Source of the DNA: Heliocybe sulcata
Taxonomy: Eukaryota > Basidiomycota > Agaricomycetes > Gloeophyllales > Gloeophyllaceae
Reading direction: 5' to 3'
Length of the DNA stretch: 64,000 bases
Assembly (NCBI GenBank): GCA_004369045.1
Contig: ML213507.1
Location: forward strand, 1,111,078 to 1,175,077
The first letter of the stretch is position 1, and every line of letters begins with the position of its first letter. The notes below the pieces were generated by a model that worked only from the letters and a program-made list of their open reading frames with translations, did no database searches and was not told where the DNA came from. This document shows positions 46,843 to 59,606 of the stretch, in pieces. The position numbers were made by a program, and so were the translations under genes.

Positions 46843-49100
46843 ATGAACGTTGATTCAAGTGAAACCAATCTCAAACGCGTAGCAATAATTGGTATTCTAT
46901 CGATGCGTTGTACTGACTCACATAAACTGATATCCGGGAAGGCGGTGGTGCAGCGGGCCTCGCTGCGTACCGACATGTCACGGCGTATCCCACTTTGAAG
47001 GCGACAATATTTGAGAAGCTGCCTTCTCTTGGTGGCTTGTGGTCAAACGACTTTCCTCATCACCGGTCGGATATGTCGACGAACGTATCCAGACATTCCT
47101 GCGCTTTCTCCGATTTCCCTTGGCCTATCGAGGAGATCAAGAAGCAAGCAAAGGATGTTTTTCCATATGCTGACGATGTTGGGAAGTACTTGCATCTTTA
47201 TGCGGAACATCAGGTTCATCCCAAAGATCTCAGGCTTCGGACAAAGGTAGAGAGCGCTTGGTTCGAGGACCAGCAATGGGTCATCGCGACCTCCGGCGAG
47301 GACACGGCGACCAAGTCACAGGAAGAGCGCTTTGACTACCTGGTGTTTGCAAGCGGCTTCTTCTCCTCTCCTTTGATTCCATCAGTGTCCGGCCTCGCTC
47401 AATCACAAATACCTGTCATACATTCCGCGAACTTTACGGCCTCTGACAGCTACCTTGGCAAGAAAGTCGCGGTTGTGGGAGGATCTCTCTCGGCAGCAGA
47501 GATAGTCGGTAGCCTAGCATCTCATGCTGCGAAAATCCACCACATTCATACGTTGCCATTCTACCCCATCCCGCGATACGTCCCCGATGGCCAATCCGTT
47601 GAAGCAGGGAGACCGACTTTCTTGCCTTCTGATCTTGTCTTTAATAAACGCTCTACCCGCAAAAGCATGGAGGAACAAACAAGACCGACGGTTGAAATGA
47701 ACAGGAAGAAGCACGAGTATCTATCCTCCCTATGTCCTCCTTTGCCATATCCGCCCAACCGAGATGATCCCCCTCGTGTCGGCATCTCGGATACGTACGT
47801 GTCAGGTCTTCGATCCGGAGTTATTGTGCAACATCTTGCGAGGCTCGAGTGGGTTGACGGGTCAACATCCAATCTGCGACTGTCGTCTGGCGAAGATATC
47901 ACCTCCGTCGACGCCATCATCTTAGGCACTGGGTATACAACCGAATTCCCCTACCTATCCTCGGAGCAGAAGGCTGCGCTCGAATACGAGGCTGATAATC
48001 CCATGGTACCGTTTCTCAGCCACCGATTGGTCCTTCATCCAGATCTCCCTCAGGCCGGCTTCGTGGGATTATATCGTGGCCCTTACTTTGCAGTGATAGA
48101 ACTACAGGCCCGCTATCTTGCAGCATTATTTGCTGGCGAGAAGGGGTGGCCTTCGGAGGCGGAGATGAGGGCAGGCGTCGAGCAGGAGAGGCAGATTAGG
48201 GAGCTCGTGCGGGACAGAAAGCGGCAGTTCCCGCACAGCGACTACGGCGGCTTAGTGGAGACCTATGCTCAACTTCTGAATTTACCCTCACCATTATCGG
48301 GTTCATTGCGAGGGGACTCAGCTGTCGCGGACCACATTCTTGCCTGTAACTATCCGAGGGAACCCAATGAAAAGGTATCAGCGCTGGAAGCGGACATATC
48401 TCGGACGCTGCAACTCTCGAAAAGCGGTGCTTGGGTCCTTGGCGCCGTGTTCCGATCATGGTGTGGACGCTGGAAAGTGGATCGGGTAATCAGGCACGAC
48501 ATGCAAGGAGGCATGGATGGTACTTTCGATGGGATTGCTACATTTTACCTCCGGTCTCCATCCATACTCCCTAAGGACCCCTCTAAACTTCGACCCAGAG
48601 ATCCTGCCGCTTGCTCGCAGCCTGACGGAATCACACAAGACTATATGGAAAGAATGAACGACACCGAGGCTGGACTGGTTGAATACCTCTATCACGAAGG
48701 CGGTACTTTTACTACTTCAACAGGTATTTCCTTCCAGGCTCACAGGAAATACGTATATCGTTACCACCCTACCACGGATACCATCTCCGCATGGTTCGTC
48801 AAAGGCGGCGCATTTGGCTCTGCACCTGATCAAGGCGAGATTGACTACTGGTTCCACGATATTGTCCTCTCGCCCCAGTCCAACAGTGATCTTGGGCTAT
48901 GGTTTTACGAACACAGGGACGAAGGCGGCTGGATTGCGAAGGGGGACGAACATCTTTGCGTCCGAGACGTGTATAGTCCCGTCTACAGGTTCTGCTTCCA
49001 GGGAAATGAGGTGCAGGAATTCGGTATTGGATACGACGTTAGAGGTCCCGACAAAGGCTATGTCAGCGAGGCATGGTATGCGCGAGATCCGAAAACGTAG
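46843..49100 (+). CDS. Flavin-containing monooxygenase fused to a DUF6314-like domain, copy 1
   Basis: Exons 46843-46891 and 46942-49100 (50-base intron, phase 1) give 735 residues. The N-terminal part is a class B flavin monooxygenase: FAD-binding G-x-G-x-x-G assembled across the intron (IIGGGAAGLAAYRH), STNVSRHSCAFSDFPWP, a second dinucleotide site KKVAVVGGSLSAAEI near residue 190, and ILGTGYTTEFPYL. From about residue 518 a separate domain follows, GRWKVDRVIRHD, FDGIATF, EYLYHEGGTF, QAHRKYVYRYH, YWFHDIVL, DVYSPVYRF, EAWYARD, which fits the bacterial/fungal DUF6314 pattern. Substrate unknown. A tandem paralogue follows. The short first exon carries the start; the second alone would lack the FAD site. 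Confidence 0.85.
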
Positions 49101-49410
49101 CGAGTAACCCACTTCGATCAGAATCTTTACCGATGTACTCGGTTTCTAGCTTGATTTATGTTTCTGGTTCGCTGATGACTCTCAGGTGAACGTTAGCATC
49201 CAGCTGCAGTCGTTCTTACCACATCCTGCATCGAGACGCCGTCCCGTACAGCCACCAAGATCAGGATCTTGACGGAGCCTGTTGAATTTCGCAAAGACAT
49301 TGCGCCATCCAGCCTTATTCAGTACTTATCGATGCTGAGCGCTGATCCACGGCGCGCGTGCAGGGCGCTTAAGGCATCAAGCTTCCTCCCCATGATCATT
49401 TTCCATAATT
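49101..49410. other. Spacer between the two FMO genes
   Basis: 3' flank of copy 1 and promoter of copy 2; no other feature. Confidence 0.45.
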
Positions 49411-51632
49411 ATGGACAAGTCTTCAGACAATATAGGTCAAGCTCGGGTTGCAATAATCGGTGCGATCTCCGTTAACTGATGTAGACTGACCGCGACTAAC
49501 GGATGCAAATCGTAGGAGGAGGTGCTGCGGGCCTTGCATCGTATCGCCACGTCAGAGCATACCCTGGAATACGCGCAACCATCTTTGAATCTTCCACCTC
49601 CCTAGGAAGTCTCTGGTCAGCTAGCAACCCGTATTACCGACCGGAATTGTCTACCAATGTGTCCCGGCACACCGTCGCATTCTCGGACTTCCCTTGGCCT
49701 ACAGAGCTGGTACAGAAGCAAGACAAGAGTCTATTTCCATATGCTGCGGACGTTGGGGAATATCTCCAAAATTATGCCGATAAGTATGTTCGACACGAAG
49801 ATGTCCGACTTGGAACCAAGGTCGAGAGTGTCCACTTTCAGGACAAGAAATGGATTGTCAGAACGTCCAGCGTCGAGAGGTATACATCAGACGCAGAGAA
49901 AGAGCACTTTGACTACATTATCTTGGCAAGCGGGACTTTTGCGACCCCCTACATACCCTCTATACCCGGCGTCACGGAATCAAAGATCCCGACCATACAT
50001 TCTGCGAACTTTCCTGGTCCAAATTTATTCAACGGAAAGACAGCGGCCGTGATTGGCGGTTCGCTGTCCGCGGTCGAGATCGCTGGCATGCTAGCCCCGT
50101 ATGCAAAGACGGTTCACCACATACACAAGCACCCTTTCTACCCGCTACCCCGGAACGCGTCTAGGGGTGATACCGAGGGCAAAGGCAGGCCAACGTTCCT
50201 ACCGACCGACATTGTCTTTAATAAGCGATCCACTCGGGAAACACTGGAGGAGCGAACTCGACCCACAGTTGGAGTGAATAGAATGTTTCATTCATTCCTG
50301 TCTTCGGTGTGTCCGCCCCACCCTTGTCCCTTGGATCCCGACAAGCCATTCCGTGTTGGCATCTCCGACACCTATCTCCCAGGAGTCCGGTCAGGAGTTA
50401 TCCAGTCTCACTTAGCAAAGTTAGAGTCCATAAACCCGGACACTGGAGCGCTCCGCCTTTCCTCGGGGGAAGAAATATCTTCGGTCGATGTCATCATATT
50501 TGCCACCGGCTACTCGTCCTTGCTGCCTTACATCTCTTCCGCAGATAAGGCAGCCATTGAGTACGACGAAGAAGACCGTGCTATACCCTTCCTAAGCCAC
50601 CGCCTAGTACTCCACCCCGACCTCCCTCAAGCGGGTTTCGTAGGTTTGTATCGCGGGCCTTACTTCGCCATCAGCGAGATGCAGGCGCAGTATCTCGCAG
50701 CGCTGATCGCGGGCGAGAAAGAGTGGCCCAGCGAGCAAACAATGAGGGAAGGCGTCGATCGCGAGAGGCAGATTAGGGAGTACGCTAGGAATGGCAAGTG
50801 CCAGTATCCGCACGACGACTACGGTGGCCTTGTGGAGACCTACGCGCGGCTGCTTGATCGTCCGTCCCCCACGACGAAAGCGCAAGTCGACCCTACCGTC
50901 GCGGATCAGATACTCCCGGTGAATTATGGCAGACAGGAAAGCGAGGGCGTACGTGCGCTCGAGGACGATATGCTCAGGACTCTGGACTGGTCCAAGCGTG
51001 GAGTGTGGGTCTTGCGGGCGGTCTTCTGGTCGTGGGGTGGTCGCTGGAGAGTCAAACGGGTGACTAGAAACCAGGCCTCAGGTGCTACTGTTGCAACATT
51101 TGACGGTATTGCCTGTTTCCAATCACGCCCACCTTCCGCTCTGCCGATCGAAAAGACGGAGGAGGAGGAAGTCAAGGACACAGAAAGAGGCGTTCTGGAG
51201 TATCTCTACTACGAAATCGGCAGCTTCACGCAAGCCGCCGGTGTCTCCTCTCCGGCGAGCCAGAAGTACATCTACCGGTACGATCCCATTACCGACGAGA
51301 TTTCAGTTTGGCTCGTCAAAGAGGGATCGTCTGGCAAAGAAGAAATCGACAAGCTGTTCCACGTCATCTTCCTATCCGGCATCGAGTCCGATGCTGGATC
51401 CCGGTTTAAGGATCATCAAGTCCAGGGAGGATGGCTTGCGAGTGGAAATACCCGTCTATCAGAGGAAGGAGAAAAACATACTGCCTTCTACAAGTTCTGC
51501 TTCGAGCGCGGGGAGGTCCAGCAGTTCGGTATCGGATACGACGTCGGCAGAATGCTAGGGAAGGATCCCAGTTACACCAGTGAGGCGTGGTATGAGAGGG
51601 ATGGAGAGACGCATGGGAGCTCAAGCCAATAA
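49411..51632 (+). CDS. Flavin-containing monooxygenase fused to a DUF6314-like domain, copy 2
   Basis: Exons 49411-49459 and 49516-51632 give 721 residues. The first exon has exactly the length of that in copy 1 (49 bases) and the intron splits the same Gly of the FAD motif (IIGGGAAGLASYRH). Other motifs: STNVSRHTVAFSDFPWP, KTAAVIGGSLSAVEI and IFATGYSSLLPYI. The DUF6314-like part begins near residue 511 (GRWRVKRVTRN, FDGIACF, EYLYYEIGSF, SQKYIYRYDPI, KLFHVIFL) and lacks several residues kept in copy 1, for example the DVY motif. The pair arose by tandem duplication. Confidence 0.85.
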
Positions 51633-51958
51633 TGTTATAGGCAGGTGCAGTCTTGAAAAATGCAGAGGCCTGGTCCGAAACTCTTGATGGCAGCATCAGC
51701 GTTCATAAAAAGCGCAGAAGCGCCTCTAGCGATAGGCTACACTCTCATAACGTTCAGCCATCCGAACCCATTATGGCGACATTAAGATAAAATACATAGC
51801 AGCTAACCTATACACCGGAAACATCAGTTCAGTACTCTGCAAATTATCGATGTCGAGGCAAACATACCAAGCAGAAGGTATACGTAAATCATGCAAGCCA
51901 TAACACGCAAATCATACCACGCGAGAGCCAAATCACGGGAAACGCAGGGCGCGTCTGG
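51633..51958. other. Intergenic, convergent
   Basis: 3' flanks of FMO copy 2 and the LRR gene; nothing else seen. Confidence 0.45.
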
Positions 51959-54167
51959 TCACGCTCTGGGACTCTCCAACTGTGTCTGGCTAAACACCTT
52001 CAACCACCCCTCGCCCATGTCGCTCCTCAGCGCCTCAATCCTCGCTCTAAACGCCTCCGCCTCCCTCTTCGCCGCGTCAGCCTCATCTTCCCCATCTCTC
52101 TCTTTATCCCCAGGAGCCTCATATGTGGACGCCGACACCCTGGCCCTGCGAAGCGCTGACTTATTCTTGCCCGAGATGGTCGCCGACTTGCGGGAGACCG
52201 TCTGCGTTGCTGGTGGACTCCGCGGGGCAGGTGAGGCGGGCAAGCCCTCCTTGGGGCGTACCGGGGGAAGGTCCGAGGGGTCAGGTGGTAGCGCGAGGAA
52301 GACGTTCGACGGGGTGCGGGCGACGTAGGACGTGTGTGATCGGCTGTGTCGAGAACGTACGGGCGGACGAGAGGGCTGGCTTTGCTCCTCCGCAGGCGAG
52401 GGCGGCTCTCCATCCGCTGCGGTCCTATTATCTTCCTTCGCCTCCTTCGCGAAGTCCTTCACCTTCACCGCTTCCGACGCCGCCCTCCCATGCCCATGCC
52501 TCCTCCCCTCAATCCCATGCTCGCACTCACTCCTACCATCCAAATCCACAATCCGCTTGTTCTTCTTTCTCCTCGCCTTGCTCACCACCGCCCCGAGCTG
52601 CGGCGAGGCAGCCTGGCTAGAAGCGGGGGACGTCACCGGACTGACGCTGGACGTTTGAGCTTGAGAAGGTCTGGTACCGCTGGCGAACATGCTGCCGACC
52701 GGGACAACGGGCGGCGAGTACGCTGTGGATACCGGCCGTGAAGAAGTCATTTGTTCTGGAGGCGGGCTAGCCATGAACGACTTCTCGTAAAACCCGGGAG
52801 AGGTACCGTCCAGCGAGATCTCCTTCCCCTCCCTCCAAAAATACTCGAAACACTTGACCCTATAATTCTCCTCCAGCGGATTCCCCTCAACCCACACCTC
52901 TCTCACATTGGGCAACATCGCCAGCCTCCCCACCTCCGCGCTCTCCTCAACCAAATTATCCCGTAAATCCACTTTTTCCAAAGCCAGTAGCCTCTCCAAC
53001 CCGCATAAGGACTCGAGGCGGTTAGAAGAGAGACTGAGGTGTAGAATGGAGCCTAGAACTTTGTAGATCCCGAGGACGGAGTCGATCATGTTGTCGGAGA
53101 GGTTGAGGGAGACAAGGTTATATAGACATGATAGGCCTTCCGGGACGGAGACAAGGAGGTTGGAGGAGAGATCGAGGTGTGTGACAGAGGTGAGGTAGGG
53201 CAGGGGTGCACTGGGAACGAAGGTGAGGGCGTTGTCGGCTAGGCTTAAATGACGCAGGGATGACCACTTGAGGGAAGACATCTTGGGTGGGGGTGGCTCC
53301 TCTGGTTCTCCAGGGCGAGGGGTAGAGGGCTCCTCTTCATCTTCGCCTTCTGGGACGGATTCGGGGAGGGAGGTAGGGTAGAAGGATGTTTGCCGAGTTG
53401 GGCCGAGCTTGCGGCGGCGGGTTCGGTTGACTGTCCCATCTGACCGAGCTTGATCGTCCATCACAGCGTTAATGAAGACGTCTGTTATGTCTTCCAAGCC
53501 ACTGCGCTTGATAATCAGACTCCATAGGCTCTCCGCCAAACGATCCCAACCCATCAGCGTTCTGGGATCGATGTCGAGGCACTCCAGGCTCTGCAGATTC
53601 TTGAACGAGTTTAACGGGATAGCGTTGTCGTTTGGCGGTTCATTGGCTAGCTCGGCTATGATCTTGGGGCCTGGTGCCGTCAAGGAGAGTGCTGGGAGCT
53701 TGGTGAAAGAGCTGTAGATGTACTTGAGCTCCGAGTCAAGAGATGGCGGTTCTGCTCGTCCCCACCACCCAGAACCAAGTGAGAGTCGTGATACAGCTGA
53801 AAGTGAAGATCTGAAGGAGGCCAGGGAGAGCGTTTCTGACTTGTCAGTGCCACTGAAGACGTTGATGTAATTCATGGGTCGGCTTGCACCGTCCACCTTG
53901 ACGTCCAGCGATCCCACAGGCATCCCAATAGCCTCCAAGCGTATCAGGATATAAAGCAAATGGTGAATGTCGAGTGTGAGGACCATCGGTTTCGCGGTCT
54001 GCTGGGCGCCATTGCCGAGCCAGCTGAGCGGATTATAGACAGATGATTCAGAAGGTCGCGGTAGTCGTCGCCGACGTTGAAAGCCACCCTGAGCGAGGTT
54101 CAGTTCGTGTGTGCGTATGAAAGTTGCGATGCGACGAAGGTAGTCGTCGCCGGGTTCGTGTTCCATG
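51959..54167 (-). CDS. Leucine-rich repeat protein
   Basis: A single exon of 735 residues, the only long intron-free gene in the window. The first 300 residues are unassigned (MEHEPGDDYLRRIATFIRTH..). Residues of about 300-450 hold SDS22-like leucine-rich repeats: LRHLSLADNALTFVP, VTHLDLSSNLLVSVP, LVSLNLSDNMIDSVL, ILHLSLSSNRLESL, LEKVDLRDNLVEE, and the capping WVEGNPLEENYRVKCFEYF. The C-terminal 270 residues are Ser/Pro-rich and charged, with KARRKKNKRIVD, a possible nuclear signal, and a final helix. The overall plan resembles fungal LRR scaffolds related to LKB1-interacting or Nischarin-type proteins, but I cannot name an orthologue. The true start is the ATG at 54167; the upstream in-frame GTG is not used. 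Confidence 0.8.
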
Positions 54168-55231
54168 GTGAAGCGAGCGTGCCCCACAGTGCAGGCACTC
54201 GCCACCACGAGCGCCTCGCCGGCTGTGTCACCGCTTTACGTATGCTGATCTAGGCGGTTGCCCAGTGTTAGAGGCTAGCAAAGGACCCTGGATACCCCGT
54301 TCACGGATGCAATCCTAGCCTCTTACGAGTGAAAAATCCTTTGGCTTATATCTGCAAGCCTGACCGACATAAATATGGCGTGTATTTAAGTGACCCCAAA
54401 CAGAGAAGAAGAGTAAGACAGAAGCAATCATAAAGTGTTGTGTAAAGGAGTGGCGGAAAAGGATACTGTACGCCCAACCATATCGGGACATATGAAGATC
54501 ACGTGCATTATTGTGGCAAAAGATCACGGGATGTTGAGCGTGGTATTGTACAGGTTCAGTTCAGCCTCTACACCGCTGTTGCATACTTTTGGTTGGCTCT
54601 ATCTATAGTCATATTCAAGGAGTGGGCAGCTGATGCAAAAACTCATTTGTTTGCATAGGAAAATTCCCAGCTGTCACGTGAAGTCACTCAGCCAGTTCTC
54701 ACGCCGGTAACGGCTTAACCGCGACCGTCTCATGCATTCTGGCTGTCATTGTGGCTTCAGAACGGAGCATCTTAAGGAGCACCTAGTTACTGGTAGAATG
54801 TGAAGATCTTTAGTCGGAGTCTGGTGGACGATCTGGTGCGATCGACTGCCCATGATGGTTATGGGATCATCGCCTTTGAAAATTTGATGGGAAACATCTG
54901 TGAATAATCAAACTTAATTGCGATACACAGAACGATTGATTTTTAACATAGTCAACTAACGGTCTGCCAGTTCAATGCAAATAAGTAACTGACTGTCATG
55001 CTGCACAGTCGGGAGTAGAAAGGGCTAGTCCACGTAGTGACCGGAGTCCTGTCCAATTCCACCGAAAGGAGATATTGACCGCCGGTGAGTGGCCTGGGTC
55101 CCGAGAAGGATATTGCACTCTTGGGACGTGTAACTCGACGTCTGACACTGTCTCTTCTTCATCCTTTCCTCCTTCTACTCCTGCCGCCAGTCGTTCTTTA
55201 CATTATTCCGTTCTCCATATCGTAGCACATC
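54168..55231. other. Divergent intergenic region of LRR and ARF1 genes
   Basis: 1.06 kb without supported genes. The last 100 bases are pyrimidine-rich (TCTTCTTCATCCTTTCCTCC), typical of a highly expressed fungal promoter before ARF1. Confidence 0.5.
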
Positions 55232-56537
<1,306 letters not shown>

Positions 56538-57894
56538 ATGATGGCTTCGGGGCTCGGGCGGCAGATATTCAAGAGGACGTTCACCTCGAGACCGGTGGAC
56601 GGGTTCACTGGCGCCGTCGGCAATACGCCTCTGGTACGTTCACGCTGATGACCTTTACCGACGATCAGGCCTGAATGTTGTACTTCAGATCTATCTGAAA
56701 GGGATCTCAGAAAGGACGGGATGCCGCATCTTTGGCAAGGCCGAGTTCCAGAATCCGGGCGGGAGTGTGAAGGACAGGGCGGCGCTGGGGATTGTGTTGG
56801 ATGCGGAGAAGCGGGGACGGTGCGCGCTTGTGTTTTCTAGGATTCTGGTGGTTGGCTAATGAGTGCGGGTGGTAAGGAAGGATTAAGCCAGGAGGGACGA
56901 TTGTTGAGGGCACGGCTGGGAATACAGGGATTGGGCTCGCGCATGTGTGCAGAGCGAAGGGGTATAGATGTGTTATTTTCATGCCCAATAGTCAGGTGCG
57001 TAGGCGGTATATTCCGAGAAACTAATCGGAAGGCTTATGGTATGCCTACCCGCAGAGTCAAGAAAAAATCGACCTCCTCCGCATGCTCGGCGCCGAAGTC
57101 TACCCCGTCCCCGCGGTTGCCTACGAGAACCCAAAAAACTACAACCACCAAGCGCGCGATTTTGCCTCGTCGCTGGAGAACGCGATTTGGACGGACCAGT
57201 TCGATAACACCGCAAACGCCCTTGCGCATTATAAAACCACAGGTCCGGAGATTTGGGAGCAACTCGGAGGAAAGGTGGATGGGTTTGTGTGTGCGACGGG
57301 GACTGGGGGGACGTTGGCGGGCACGGGAAAGTATTTGAAGGAGGTGAGTGGAGGGAAGACGCAGGTGTGGCTTGCGGACCCGCCGGGGAGTGTGCTGCAT
57401 AGTTATGTGGAGAGTGGTGGGAAGTTAAAAGAGAGGACGGGCAGTTCGATTACTGAGGGCGAGTGGCATTCTTATTCGACCTGGGTATTTCAGGGTTGAT
57501 ATTCGTGCAGGAATCGGTCAGGGACGTATCACGAATAACCTTGGCACATTCGTGAATGATGTTGCTGGGTCCCTGCATATCCCGGACGAGAAATCTGTCG
57601 AGATGGTGTACGAGATGCTCGACTCCGAGGGTCTGTACCTTGGTGCCAGCTCGGCTCTGAACGTTGTTGCAGCAGTCGAGCTAGCACAAAAGTTGGGCAA
57701 GGGTGAGTCCTGTTTGTCGGTATGTATGCTTTGCAGCGCTGATGGAGGTGTCTCTAGGCTCTACGGTGGCTACGATCCTCTGTGACGGCGCCTACCGGTA
57801 TCAGAGCCGGTTGTTCTCCAAGAAGTGGTTGCAGACGAAGGGGCTAGAGAATGCTATTCCAGAACACTTGAAGAAGTATGCTGTTTTAGATTAA
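56538..57894 (+). CDS. Cysteine synthase (O-acetylserine sulfhydrylase family), probably mitochondrial
   Basis: Exons 56538-56633, 56689-56819, 56881-56995, 57056-57458, 57511-57702 and 57758-57894 give 357 residues. A PLP enzyme of the beta family that makes cysteine from O-acetylserine and sulfide. Seen: VGNTPLIYLK, the PLP lysine K60 in [22 protein letters not shown] (substrate loop), [13 protein letters not shown] (phosphate-binding), and [13 protein letters not shown]. The leader [19 protein letters not shown] is basic and suits mitochondrial import. The intron after exon 4 can only be spliced in frame with a GC donor (GAGG|GCGAGT at 57459). A CBS-like heme or Bateman domain is absent. 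Confidence 0.92.
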
Positions 57895-59606
57895 GCCGAC
57901 ATAGAGATCATTTTTGGCTGGTTTGTCTGCGACTGTCACTTTTTGAGCACTGTTCCCCGCTACGTGTGTTCCACATGCAATTGTTTATTGACATATCTGA
58001 TGCCCAACGGACCATGTGTATCCCCGTTTATGAGGACACTATCATACAGTTGCAGGTGTCGTACATTCTTTCTCTGCGACTATAACTTCAGAACTGAGAC
58101 CTGCAACCCCCGCTAGAAGAGGATGCCCGACATACATGCATCTAACCTCCCTGCCGCTGTTGCGGTGGGCGGCTAGACTTCCCCGGCGCTCTTCCCCACC
58201 ACCCTCTGTGAAAATCGAGTACAACAGCGGTAGGTCGGCAGGATATAAAGTGACAAGATCGGGAGAGCCACTGCAACGCTCGCCGCTATTGCAATGACGA
58301 TGGACTTGCAATAGCTGACGAGACCTATGATGGTCAATGCAATGGTTCCCAGAGTTGGCAAAGCGCTGATGGCTAAGAAAATCGGCACGCCCATGTCGTC
58401 CACGGATGCCTTGAGACCATCGTAAGCGATAAGTTATATGCTTTTTGTCTACGAAATGAGGCATATTTACCTGGAATTCAGATACGCTATGGTGGCTGAA
58501 GCGGGCCCTCAGAACAGCCGTGTATAGCGTTAGGAGGAGGCTAAAAGTGATGCATCTTGGCTCTTGGAACGCTGTCTGCGCTCTAGGAAATTCAAGTGTC
58601 AGTTGGTTGCTATCTGCCTCATTGACGGAAGGAGCGAACCCGAGATATGCAGTAAGCTGCGGATGGTCTCGTGAGTGACGGGATTCAGTAGACGAGGACC
58701 TGGGACACTAACAACGCCTAAGGATATCGCAGTGGAGTCTTCGAGACTGCTTTTCACAGCACGGTACTCCCCTTGCTGTATAAGTCGCCAGGATGTTAAA
58801 GCGAGGAGGTCGTCTAGGACACAGCGCGGGAACACTCGATCTATCATAGACCCCCTGTAGGGACGTTCCTTCACGTGCAAGTCGTGCAGAGCGGCTTGGT
58901 CCATGCGCGTTCTACTAATAGAGCGGTTATTTCTGGTGAGTGCGGGGTGGTGCAAGTTATTTTTGGTTCACTGTTGTTTATGTACCCAAGTGCATTGGGA
59001 AGGCCACAGCATCTGTACCCAGGACCTACTATTTGCGGTTGTCGGCCTCTCGGCTGCACAGGTCCCGGGATTGCTGGGCTGTACCAGCTTCTCAGGTTTT
59101 GATGTCTGGACAAGTGAGCCTGCCGCAGTTCAGCGGTGGTCGAACTTATGCTCGGCAGAGTACAGGTCAGCTGATGGTAGAGGTGATCGACGACCCTCCG
59201 AACTGAAGGCTGAATGAGCGATCATAATCGTCTCCGTTCCCAAGCGCTCCAAGACTCGTCCTCCTGCTTGGACTCTACTGTTCGAGGCTGTCTGGCACGA
59301 GTGATTCTGGAGTGTACGAAGTTGTCTGTGATAGATGCGTAGAACACAAGCGAGTGAGACCATATTGGCCGCAGTATATAAATGAAAGAGGAGAAGCCGT
59401 AAGAGAGATGCATTGATAGGCGTACTCATATAAGACCTGAGATCCGAGAAAGCGACAAGCTTACAAGCCACAAATCAGCGCATCGCGTTACGTCACACAG
59501 CACGCGAGTACCGTCACACAGCACGCGCGCGTCCACAAGCTGGATTCCTGTCCTACGGCCACGTTCTGAGACATCGTCAGAATACCTCCGGATTGCTTAT
59601 ACCCAG
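57895..59606. other. Intergenic region with one weak gene model
   Basis: Apart from the candidate at 58173-58575, no gene is supported. An ORF at 58599-58955 (minus) could belong to the 5' part of that candidate but no splice connection was found. A direct repeat of GTCACACAGCACGCG occurs at about 59492-59506 and 59513-59527. Confidence 0.4.
58173..58575 (-). CDS. Hypothetical membrane protein, 3' part only
   Basis: Two exons can be joined in phase 0: 58471-58575 and 58173-58409 with a 61-base intron. They encode hydrophobic segments FSLLLTLYTAVLRARF, VPIFLAISALPTLGTIALTI and IVIAIAASVAVALPILSLYI, ending KSAGEV. The upstream exon(s) and start are not identified. No family recognised; it may be a relic. 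Confidence 0.35.

Noticed and set aside
54168-54208. Fourteen extra N-terminal codons of the LRR protein
   Set aside because: They begin with GTG; the first ATG is at 54167.
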